NCBI GenBank assembly: GCA_947624075.1
Contig: CANQIM010000085.1
Coordinates: 1-5,365, forward strand
DNA length: 5,365 nt
Reading direction: 5' to 3'
Origin: an uncultured Bacilli bacterium
GTDB taxonomy: Bacteria; Bacillota_I; Bacilli_A; RF39; UBA660
This document shows positions 1 to 4,529 of this stretch, piece after piece. Position 1 is the first letter of the stretch; each line of letters starts with the position of its first letter. Made by a program: the position numbers and the translations under genes. The notes under the pieces are model-generated. The model was not told where the DNA came from. It saw only the letters and a program-made list of their open reading frames with translations, and ran no database searches.

Positions 1-1050
1 AAAAAAGTTTTTGAAATACTAGTAGAAAATGGAGCTCCTAAAGAAATAATGTATGAAAATAAGCCTCATATAGGAACTGATTTATTAAGAGAAGTTATTA
101 TAAATATTAGAAAAAAGATAATTTCTTATGGTGGAGAATTTCGTTATAATACTAAACTTACTAATCTTTTTATAAAGGATAATACTCTTGAAAGTATTGA
201 AGTAAATAATCAAGAAATTATTCCTTGCAATGTCCTTGTTTTAGCAATCGGACATTCAGCTCGTGATACTTTTTCAATGCTTTATAAAAATAATATTTCC
301 ATGGAAGCTAAAACTTTTGCTGTAGGACTACGTATTGAACATCCTCAAGAAATGATAAATCTAGCTCAATATAAGAAACACTTAAACTTACCACCTGCTG
401 ATTATAAATTAACTTATAAAGCAAGTACTAATAGAAGTATTTATTCTTTTTGTATGTGTCCAGGAGGATACGTCATAAATGCATCAAGTGAAAAAGGAAG
501 ACTTGTAGTTAATGGTATGAGTAATTATAAAAGAGATAGTAAAAATGCTAATAGTGCCTTAGTTGTTCAAATTACTCCTAATGATTTTGGCACTAATCCT
601 CTTGATGGTATAGCTTTCCAAAGAAAGCTAGAAGAAAAAGCTTATAGTATTGGCCAAGGTTTAATACCAGTCCAATTATTTAAAGATTATAAAAGTAATG
701 AAATAAGTCAAAAACTAGGAAATGTTGAAGCAATAACTAAAGGTAAATGGCATTTTGCTAATCTAAATGAATTATTTTCTAAAGAAATTAATGAAACTAT
801 TAAAGAAGGAATTACTTATTTTGGTACCAAAATAAAAGGCTTTGATCGAGATGATGCTTTATTATTTGGCATTGAAAGTAGAACATCTTCTCCCGTTCGT
901 ATAATTAGAGATACTAATTTAGAGGCTAATATTAAAGGAATTTACCCAGGTGGAGAAGGTGCAGGTTACGCTGGAGGAATAACTTCTGCTGCTATAGATG
1001 GGGTAAAGTTGGCAGAAAAAATTGCTGAAAAATACAACTTTTCCTTGTAA
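1..1050 (+). CDS. FAD-dependent dehydrogenase, COG2509-like, 5'-truncated by window edge
   Basis: The reading frame is open from base 1, so the gene begins outside the window; the ATG at 49 is internal, because the family motif GAP-x-EI-x-Y-x-x-KPHIGTD spans it. The 349 residues visible are the C-terminal two-thirds or so of a family usually about 450-530 residues long; the N-terminal dinucleotide-binding GxGxxG is off the edge. Signatures seen are KPHIGTD (about residues 21-27), LAIGHSARDTF (81-91), a VVNGMS...ANSAL segment in the middle, and the C-terminal flavin-contact motif GGEGAGYAGG (317-326) followed by SAAIDG. The family is a cytoplasmic flavoprotein group, annotated as uncharacterised NAD(FAD)-utilising dehydrogenases; substrate unknown. 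The position before the GEGAGYAGG core is often C or A and here is G, a minor variation. It is probably the last gene of its own transcript, since a promoter for the next gene overlaps its stop codon. Confidence 0.9.
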   Translation, partial: KKVFEILVENGAPKEIMYENKPHIGTDLLREVIINIRKKIISYGGEFRYNTKLTNLFIKDNTLESIEVNNQEIIPCNVLVLAIGHSARDTFSMLYKNNISMEAKTFAVGLRIEHPQEMINLAQYKKHLNLPPADYKLTYKASTNRSIYSFCMCPGGYVINASSEKGRLVVNGMSNYKRDSKNANSALVVQITPNDFGTNPLDGIAFQRKLEEKAYSIGQGLIPVQLFKDYKSNEISQKLGNVEAITKGKWHFANLNELFSKEINETIKEGITYFGTKIKGFDRDDALLFGIESRTSSPVRIIRDTNLEANIKGIYPGGEGAGYAGGITSAAIDGVKLAEKIAEKYNFSL

Positions 1051-1073
1051 AGAGTCCTAAATACTTATATAAT
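1045..1073 (+). promoter_or_regulatory. Predicted sigma-70 promoter for the 1098-rpmF operon
   Basis: TTGTAA (1045-1050, 4 of 6 matches to the -35 consensus) and a perfect TATAAT (1068-1073) are separated by an optimal 17 nt. The -35 box overlaps the stop codon of the preceding gene. Transcription would start near 1080, leaving a short leader with GGAGG at 1087-1091 six bases before the ATG at 1098. AT-rich sequence gives chance -10 boxes, so the support comes from the spacing and location. Confidence 0.55.
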
Positions 1074-1097
1074 TTAAATAGAATTTGGAGGTTTCCT

Positions 1098-1670
1098 ATG
1101 TATTATAATGCAAAAAAAGAAAGGTTAAAGAATATTATTTATATTACTATAATTTTACTTGTAGCTCTTTTTTCTACCCATCACATATATTATAAGTTTA
1201 AAGAAGAACGCAATATTGACTATAATTCTGAAAATTTAGATGTCATTTTTCATGAAAAAACAGGTGCCGAAGTAACTTTATCTAGAGTTACTCCTGTAAC
1301 AGATTCAGTTGGTCTATCTTCTAAAGCTTATACTTTTACAATAAAAAATAATTTAACAGAAGAAGTTAATTATAAAATAAAATTAGTAAATGATGTTAAA
1401 AAGACAATTGCTGATGAATGTGGTGATTATCAAATTCCTCTAGAATATATTAAAGTATCAATAAAAGAAGATAAAAATGAAAATATTATTTATAATTTAG
1501 AAGATTTAGAAGATGATCTTCTTTATGTCTCAGAAGTACCAGCTTTAGAAGAAAAGAAATATTCTATTAGATTATGGGTTGCTCAAGGAAGTAATATTCC
1601 AACAGGAAGCTTATTACATTATCATGGCTTAATTCAAGTGCTTGAAAATGATTCTTTAGCAATGAAGTAG
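1098..1670 (+). CDS. Membrane-anchored extracytoplasmic protein of unknown function
   Basis: The start is fixed by GGAGG at 1087-1091, six bases upstream of the ATG. The 190-residue product has a short basic N-terminus (KKERLK), one hydrophobic segment at about residues 12-29, and a hydrophilic remainder, so it should be a single-span or signal-anchor protein with its bulk outside the cell. Residues about 48-187 alternate short hydrophobic strands with polar turns (YTFTIKNN, NYKIKLVND, YIKVSIKED, KYSIRLWVA, HYHGLIQV). This looks like an immunoglobulin-like beta sandwich, loosely reminiscent of TasA/CalY-type proteins, but I do not recognise a named family. It is followed after 8 bases by yceD and then rpmF, and no terminator separates them, so it is probably co-transcribed with a ribosomal protein gene, an odd partner for a surface protein. 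Function is unknown. Confidence 0.8.
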   Translation: MYYNAKKERLKNIIYITIILLVALFSTHHIYYKFKEERNIDYNSENLDVIFHEKTGAEVTLSRVTPVTDSVGLSSKAYTFTIKNNLTEEVNYKIKLVNDVKKTIADECGDYQIPLEYIKVSIKEDKNENIIYNLEDLEDDLLYVSEVPALEEKKYSIRLWVAQGSNIPTGSLLHYHGLIQVLENDSLAMK

Positions 1671-1678
1671 GTGGAAAT

Positions 1679-2143
1679 ATGGATATTGATTTAAGTTTAT
1701 TATATAGTAATGCTAAAGAGGAAATAGATATATCTAATACCTATAATATACCTAAAAGTTATATTACTAATGATGATGTAATTGCCCTAGATGGTATTAA
1801 GGTAGAGGGTATTATTACTAAAGAGGAAGATAGTTTATATGTAAAAATGCAAGTAACAGGAGAAATGCTTTTAAAAGATTCTATTTCTCTAGAAGCAGTA
1901 AGTTATCCTTTTTCTTTAGAATATGATGATATTTTAGAAGAAAATTGCAAAAAAAATGAAAATACACTTGATATATTTCAGTTTTTGTGGGAAAATATTG
2001 TACTAGAGGTCCCCTTACAGTTTACTAAGGTTAGTGATCTCAGTAAATATCATGGGGATGGATGGAAGTTAATTAGTGAAGATGATCTAATTAAAAGTAA
2101 TAATCCATTTACGAAAATATTAGAAGACGATAGTGAGGAGTGA
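1679..2143 (+). CDS. yceD: YceD/DUF177-family protein, cysteine-less variant
   Basis: This 154-residue protein sits immediately upstream of rpmF, the classic arrangement for YceD/DUF177; in characterised members this family is linked to 23S rRNA accumulation and ribosome biogenesis. The recognisable parts are the central V-x-G-x-x-x-L strand segment (about 59-66) and LDIFQFLWENIVLEVPLQ (97-114), which matches the family's conserved helix before a Pro. Many members carry a C-x-x-C-L motif in the middle and a Cys cluster near the C-terminus. Here the middle site reads LLKDSISLEAV and the C-terminal part reads KVSDLSKYHGDGWKLISED, so neither is present; the only cysteine is C90. The purine-rich AGGTGG at 1669-1674 is a close ribosome binding site for the ATG at 1679. 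The stop codon TGA overlaps an upstream in-frame GTG of rpmF, implying tight translational linkage. Confidence 0.8.
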   Translation: MDIDLSLLYSNAKEEIDISNTYNIPKSYITNDDVIALDGIKVEGIITKEEDSLYVKMQVTGEMLLKDSISLEAVSYPFSLEYDDILEENCKKNENTLDIFQFLWENIVLEVPLQFTKVSDLSKYHGDGWKLISEDDLIKSNNPFTKILEDDSEE

Positions 2144-2148
2144 TTATA

Positions 2149-2358
2149 ATGATGAAGTTAGATATTCAAATGTTTGCTGTTCCTTTTCATAGAGTTTCAA
2201 AAACAAGAAAAAGAATGAGAAGAAGTCATAATGCATTAGAATTACCTGGTACTACAAAATGCCCAAGTTGTGGTGAAGTAATTAAGCCACATAGAGTATG
2301 CCCTAAATGTGGAAGTTACAAAGGTAAAAAAGTAATTGCTGATAAGAATGAAGAGTAA
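2149..2358 (+). CDS. rpmF: Large-subunit ribosomal protein L32 with N-terminal extension
   Basis: The AVPF-x-RVSKTRKRMRRSHNAL segment and the zinc ribbon (Cys38, 41, 51 and 54 counted from the start used here) identify bL32, a late-assembling protein of the 50S subunit. The ATG at 2149 is chosen because AGGAG at 2136-2140 lies 8 bases upstream; the adjacent ATG at 2152 is equally plausible, and an in-frame GTG at 2140 overlaps the yceD stop but sits on the Shine-Dalgarno itself. Ordinary Bacillus-type L32 begins M-AVPF. Here nine residues, MMKLDIQMF, precede AVPF. This resembles the KLNLQFF|A extension of Firmicutes L27 that is removed by the cysteine protease Prp. The ATG in TTT-preceding position (codon 8) could instead be a late start, giving MFAVPF, but it lacks a well-placed ribosome binding site. 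The gene ends an operon and is followed by a terminator. Confidence 0.95.
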   Translation: MMKLDIQMFAVPFHRVSKTRKRMRRSHNALELPGTTKCPSCGEVIKPHRVCPKCGSYKGKKVIADKNEE

Positions 2359-2378
2359 TTTAATCTTAGAACCAAAAG

Positions 2379-2404
2379 CTGTGGAAAAATACCACAGTTT
2401 TTTT
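2379..2404 (+). terminator. Intrinsic terminator after rpmF
   Basis: CTGTGG (2379-2384) pairs perfectly with CCACAG (2392-2397) around a 7-nt A-rich loop, followed directly by seven T. The promoter of the next gene begins one base after the T run, so one operon ends where the next begins. A related hairpin precedes the second cassette (4294-4319). Confidence 0.8.
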
Positions 2405-2405
2405 A

Positions 2406-2437
2406 TTGACAAAATAAGACGGGGGGGGGGGTATAAT
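2406..2437 (+). promoter_or_regulatory. Promoter with G11 tract in the spacer, copy 1 (candidate phase-variable)
   Basis: A perfect -35 box TTGACA (2406-2411) and a perfect -10 box TATAAT (2432-2437) are separated by 20 nt, of which the last eleven (2421-2431) are an uninterrupted run of G. The optimum spacing is about 17, so perfect boxes are held at a poor distance by a slippable homopolymer. Loss of three G would give 17. By analogy with the neisserial porA promoter, tract length would set promoter strength; this is inferred, not shown. Transcription would begin near 2444, giving a leader of about 170 nt before the ATG at 2614. Confidence 0.85.
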
Positions 2438-2481
2438 AGCATTATAAAATAAGAAGAAAGTAGATTTTAAAGAGAATTACT

Positions 2482-2594
2482 GTGAATAAGAAATTAAGTA
2501 AGATTTTAATATTTTAAGTAGTAGGAATATCTTTCTTTTTAGTGTCAGTTATTTTGCTTTAAATAAGAATCTGACAGATGAACTAAAAAAATAA
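2482..2594 (+). pseudogene. Possible decayed small membrane-peptide ORF in leader of copy 1
   Basis: A GTG start at 2482 opens an 11-codon ORF, MNKKLSKILIF, ending at TAA 2515-2517. Reading on past that stop gives a hydrophobic stretch, VVGISFFLVSVILL. Adding one missing base near 2559 continues as LNKNLTDELKK and then TAA at 2592-2594. The pieces together look like a small protein of about 38 residues with a basic N-terminus and one membrane segment, now broken by a stop and a frameshift. The first 11 residues are conserved in the second cassette (4396-4449). It may instead be a translated leader peptide, or chance in AT-rich sequence. Confidence 0.35.
2543..2576 (+). other. Predicted hairpin in the leader of copy 1
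   Basis: TGTCAG (2543-2548) pairs with CTGACA (2571-2576), and TTATTT (2549-2554) pairs with AAATAA (2561-2566), around a 6-nt loop with a 4-nt bulge (GAAT) on the 3' side. It ends 23 bases before the GGAGG at 2600-2604. There is no T run, so it is not a terminator. I see no equivalent in the second cassette, which argues against a conserved regulatory role. Confidence 0.35.
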
Positions 2595-2613
2595 TAGATG
2601 GAGGTTTTAAGAA

Positions 2614-3267
2614 ATGAAAAAGAAAAATTATGAAAATTATAAAAATCTAAATAAAATAATGAATATAAAAATGCTAATTGCGTTTATACTCGGTGCGATA
2701 ATATCAATAACCTCATCTTATGCAATAGCAGAAACATTAATCAAAAGTTCCGATGTATCCTATGTAGATAACTCTAAATTAGGTGCAACCAATGTTCAAG
2801 CAGCAATCGATGGAACCTGTACAAAGTTCAGTAATGATTTACAGAGTTTCTTATTAAAGGTATACCCAGTAGGAAGTATTTATATAAGCTATAATAGTAC
2901 TAATCCAGGAACACTATTTGGAGGCACATGGGAAGTCTTTGGAAAGGGGCAAACTTTAGTAGGAATAGATACATCTCAAACAGAATTTAATTCAGTAGGG
3001 AAAACAGGTGGTGAGAAGGCCCATATATTAACGTTGGACGAAATGCCTAGCCATAATCATGGATTGAATCTTTGGATATTTAATGATGTGGATTATTCAG
3101 GTGGCAATGAAATATATGGCATTATTCATCAAAAAACCGGTTCTCAAGTGAAAGATTACCAAGGTACTTCAGAAGTTCCATGGTCTATTGGACAAAGCGG
3201 TGGTTCCCAAGCTCATAATAACTTACAGCCATACATAACTGTCTATATGTATAGAAGAATAAAGTAA
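2614..3267 (+). CDS. Exported phage tail-collar-like surface protein, copy 1
   Basis: GGAGG at 2600-2604, nine bases before the ATG, fixes the start. The 217-residue product has three parts. Residues 1-39 are a long basic N-region, a hydrophobic core (about 20-35) and SYAIA-E, an acceptable signal peptidase I site after A39; if uncut it would be a membrane anchor. Residues 45-76 contain DVSYVDNSKLGATNVQAAID, a linker of the kind seen in phage tail-fibre proteins. From residue 84, YPVGSIYIS, GGTW (103-106), the GKTGGE turn, the PSHNH motif (His147/His149) and the terminal PYITVYMYRR are the hallmarks of phage tail-collar or baseplate receptor-binding domains. These normally trimerise and bind surface ligands, and HxH pairs in T4 fibres bind metal. 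No other phage gene is nearby and a true phage fibre would not carry a signal sequence, so I infer a cell-surface display protein. A single cysteine, C69, lies in the linker of both copies. Ligand unknown. Confidence 0.85.
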   Translation: MKKKNYENYKNLNKIMNIKMLIAFILGAIISITSSYAIAETLIKSSDVSYVDNSKLGATNVQAAIDGTCTKFSNDLQSFLLKVYPVGSIYISYNSTNPGTLFGGTWEVFGKGQTLVGIDTSQTEFNSVGKTGGEKAHILTLDEMPSHNHGLNLWIFNDVDYSGGNEIYGIIHQKTGSQVKDYQGTSEVPWSIGQSGGSQAHNNLQPYITVYMYRRIK

Positions 3268-3281
3268 GTTAAATAATCTAG

Positions 3282-3308
3282 GTTATGTTTCAAAAGCATA
3301 GCTTTTTT
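3282..3308 (+). terminator. Intrinsic terminator after surface-protein copy 1
   Basis: GTTATGTTT (3282-3290) can pair with AAGCATAGC (3294-3302), including two G-U pairs, around a tight CAA loop; the innermost pairs probably open. Six T (3303-3308) follow. It sits 14 bases after the stop codon and should isolate copy 1 from the nuclease gene. It is unlike the hairpins that precede the two cassettes. Confidence 0.65.
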
Positions 3309-3330
3309 AATTTTGATAAAAAATTAAAAT

Positions 3331-3360
3331 TTAAAATAAATTTTAAAAGTTTTAGATAAT
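3331..3360 (+). promoter_or_regulatory. Weak candidate promoter for the Rpn-family gene
   Basis: TTAAAA (3331-3336, 4 of 6 to the -35 box) and GATAAT (3355-3360, 5 of 6 to the -10 box) are 18 nt apart, between the upstream terminator and the ribosome binding site at 3372-3377. The stretch is almost pure A and T, so chance matches are likely. The nuclease gene must have some start here if it is transcribed independently. Confidence 0.25.
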
Positions 3361-3371
3361 AATATAGTAGA

Positions 3372-3388
3372 AGGAGGTAGGTAAAATA
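3372..3388 (+). promoter_or_regulatory. Strong ribosome binding site followed by ATA in place of a start codon
   Basis: A perfect AGGAGG (3372-3377) is followed after 8 bases by ATA (3386-3388) exactly where an ATG would be expected. From there the frame reads KRKFYTSKYDSVFKACF, which looks like the usual Rpn-family N-terminus. No ATG, GTG or TTG occurs in this frame between the upstream stop (TAG 3368-3370) and the ATG at 3461. The site therefore marks either a lost start codon or a very inefficient non-canonical one. Confidence 0.7.
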
Positions 3389-4282
3389 AAAAGAAAGTTT
3401 TACACTTCCAAGTATGACAGTGTCTTCAAAGCTTGTTTCTGTGATGAAGATAATCCTAATATGATGAAGTGTCTGCTTGGAGAAATTTTAAAAATTAATG
3501 TTTGGAAAATTCAGTTTCTAAATACTGAACTCAGAGTCAAAAATGTAAGGGAAAGGAGGAAGATAGTTGATTGCTTGCTGAAGTTAAATGATAATATCTA
3601 CATCCATTTAGAAATCAATTCTAGAAAAGATGAAACGATAGCACTTAGAAATTTAATATATTTTTATCATTTCGTTTCAACTAAAACAATGAGAAATGAA
3701 GAATATGATAAAAATAATCAATTTATACATATTGACTTTTCTTATGGACTAGCTAATTCTAAAGAAGTAGAAGAAGAATATAAAGAAAGAAATAAAACAG
3801 CTAAGATAGAATATGTAGATTGTATAAAATTAATAGAATTCAACATGGACAAAATAGTTAAATTTTGGTATGATGAGAATGAAAAAGAAATAGATAAAAA
3901 TAAATATTTGATAATGCTCAATCTAGAGAAAGAAGAATTAGAAAAATTAAGTAAAAAATTTGAAGGAGATGAGCTAATAATGGAATATAAGGAGAAATGT
4001 GAAAAATTAAATGAAGATGAATATTTTACAAGTTTCTTAAGCTATGAAGATGACCAAAGATTTTTGAAAAACACTTACATTAGTGAAGGAGAAAGAATTG
4101 GTGAAAAACGAGGAGAAAAACGAGGCATTGCACTTGGAGAGAAACGTGGTTTAGCAATTGGTAAAGAACAATTAAAAACTGCAAAAAACGAGATGGCTAG
4201 ATCAATGCTAAAAGATGGGTTTACTGTAGAGCAAGTATCTAAGTATACAAAGTTACCTAAAAGTAGTATTTTAAGTTTATAA
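3386..4282 (+). CDS. Rpn-family PD-(D/E)XK recombination-promoting nuclease/putative transposase, start codon altered
   Basis: Homology runs from 3386, although the first ordinary start is the ATG at 3461 (273 residues instead of 298). Counted from 3386, the N-terminal helix YDSVFK is at residues 10-15. The nuclease core has Asp62 (IVDCLLKLND) and Glu76 with Asn78 (IHLEINS), the D...E-x-(Q/N) arrangement of this family. A charged helical region follows, then a Gly-repeat tract with three EKRG units (about 235-262), then a C-terminal helix-turn-helix-like tail (ARSMLKDGFTVEQVSKYTKLPKSSILSL pattern). In E. coli, RpnA-type proteins are DNA endonucleases that stimulate RecA-independent recombination, and related genes are linked to phage defence. 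Starting at 3461 would delete the YDSVFK helix, so the protein may be poorly made or inactive. It lies between the two copies of the surface-gene cassette, each side closed by a terminator. I see no terminal inverted repeats or target duplication that would show it arrived as an insertion. Confidence 0.8.
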   Translation: MKRKFYTSKYDSVFKACFCDEDNPNMMKCLLGEILKINVWKIQFLNTELRVKNVRERRKIVDCLLKLNDNIYIHLEINSRKDETIALRNLIYFYHFVSTKTMRNEEYDKNNQFIHIDFSYGLANSKEVEEEYKERNKTAKIEYVDCIKLIEFNMDKIVKFWYDENEKEIDKNKYLIMLNLEKEELEKLSKKFEGDELIMEYKEKCEKLNEDEYFTSFLSYEDDQRFLKNTYISEGERIGEKRGEKRGIALGEKRGLAIGKEQLKTAKNEMARSMLKDGFTVEQVSKYTKLPKSSILSL

Positions 4283-4293
4283 AATTTATAAAA

Positions 4294-4319
4294 TTGTGGA
4301 AAAAAGCCATAGTTTTTTT
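4294..4319 (+). terminator. Terminator hairpin after the Rpn-family gene
   Basis: TTGTGG (4294-4299) pairs with CCATAG (4307-4312), with two G-U pairs, around a 7-nt loop and followed by seven T. It corresponds base for base to the rpmF terminator at 2379-2404. Both stem arms have changed, yet the pairing is kept by wobble. It is therefore part of the duplicated unit and lies 11 bases after the nuclease stop. Confidence 0.65.
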
Positions 4320-4320
4320 G

Positions 4321-4351
4321 TTGACAAAATAGGACGGAGGGGGGGTATAAT
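4321..4351 (+). promoter_or_regulatory. Promoter with G7 tract in the spacer, copy 2 (candidate phase-variable)
   Basis: Perfect TTGACA (4321-4326) and TATAAT (4346-4351) boxes are separated by 19 nt. The spacer ends in GG-A-GGGGGGG; the uninterrupted run is seven G (4339-4345). It differs from copy 1 both in tract length and in the interrupting A at 4338, which should make it less prone to slippage. Loss of two G would bring the spacing to 17. The leader from about 4358 to the ATG is roughly 170 nt. Confidence 0.8.
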
Positions 4352-4395
4352 ATTGTTATAAAATAAGGAGAAAGTGTAGTTTAAATAGAATTACT

Positions 4396-4449
4396 ATGAA
4401 TAAAAAATTAAGTAAGATTTTAATATTTATAATAATTATCTTCTTTTAA
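4396..4449 (+). CDS. Small hydrophobic leader peptide or signal-peptide relic, copy 2
   Basis: An ATG about 45 bases after the -10 box opens a 17-codon ORF, MNKKLSKILIFIIIIFF, ending with TAA at 4447-4449. The first 11 residues match the leader ORF of copy 1 (GTG start at 2482), where the reading stops earlier. The upstream sequence has no good Shine-Dalgarno site, so translation is uncertain. It has the character of the first half of a signal peptide or of a tiny membrane peptide. It could be a conserved leader peptide, a relic of a lost gene, or DNA conserved for another reason. Confidence 0.3.
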   Translation: MNKKLSKILIFIIIIFF

Positions 4450-4529
4450 TATGATTTATTCTACCTTAATTAAATGTAAATTTATGCCAATAGTGAGCTA
4501 AACAAAATAGGAGAAGGAGGCTTCAAAAA

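Larger units (their letters stand above)
2379..2841 (+). repeat. Direct repeat, copy A: terminator, promoter, leader and 5' coding region
   Basis: This segment aligns by eye with 4294-4757. The matching parts are the terminator hairpin, TTGACAAAATA-GAC followed by the G tract and TATAAT, the leader up to about 2514, and the first 76 codons of the surface gene (73 of 76 residues identical). The leader between about 2516 and 2597 has diverged, and the match falls apart after codon 76 apart from the YPVGSIYIS block and the last codons. It is therefore a gene duplication in which regulatory and anchor parts have been kept alike while the display domain differs. Confidence 0.85.

Noticed and set aside
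49..51. ATG at 49 as the start of the dehydrogenase
   Set aside because: The frame is open to base 1 and family motifs (GAP-x-EI) lie upstream, so this is an internal methionine of a gene cut by the window edge.
2242..2442. 66-codon ORF on the minus strand over the rpmF end and its terminator
   Set aside because: It is antisense to the L32 zinc ribbon, runs through a terminator and the G tract, and has no convincing ribosome binding site or protein-like composition.
4086..4282. Internal start producing a short C-terminal Rpn product (as reported for some enterobacterial rpn genes)
   Set aside because: An internal AAGGAG at 4086-4091 exists, but no in-frame ATG, GTG or TTG lies at a suitable distance; the next ATG (4193) would give only 29 residues.
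3309..4293. Rpn gene as a discrete insertion sequence
   Set aside because: I could not find terminal inverted repeats or a target-site duplication; the flanks are a terminator and the conserved cassette, and Rpn genes are not normally bounded by IS ends.
2379..4351. Invertible promoter (site-specific inversion switch)
   Set aside because: The repeats around the two promoters are direct, not inverted, and I found no matching inverted repeats or invertase gene in the window.
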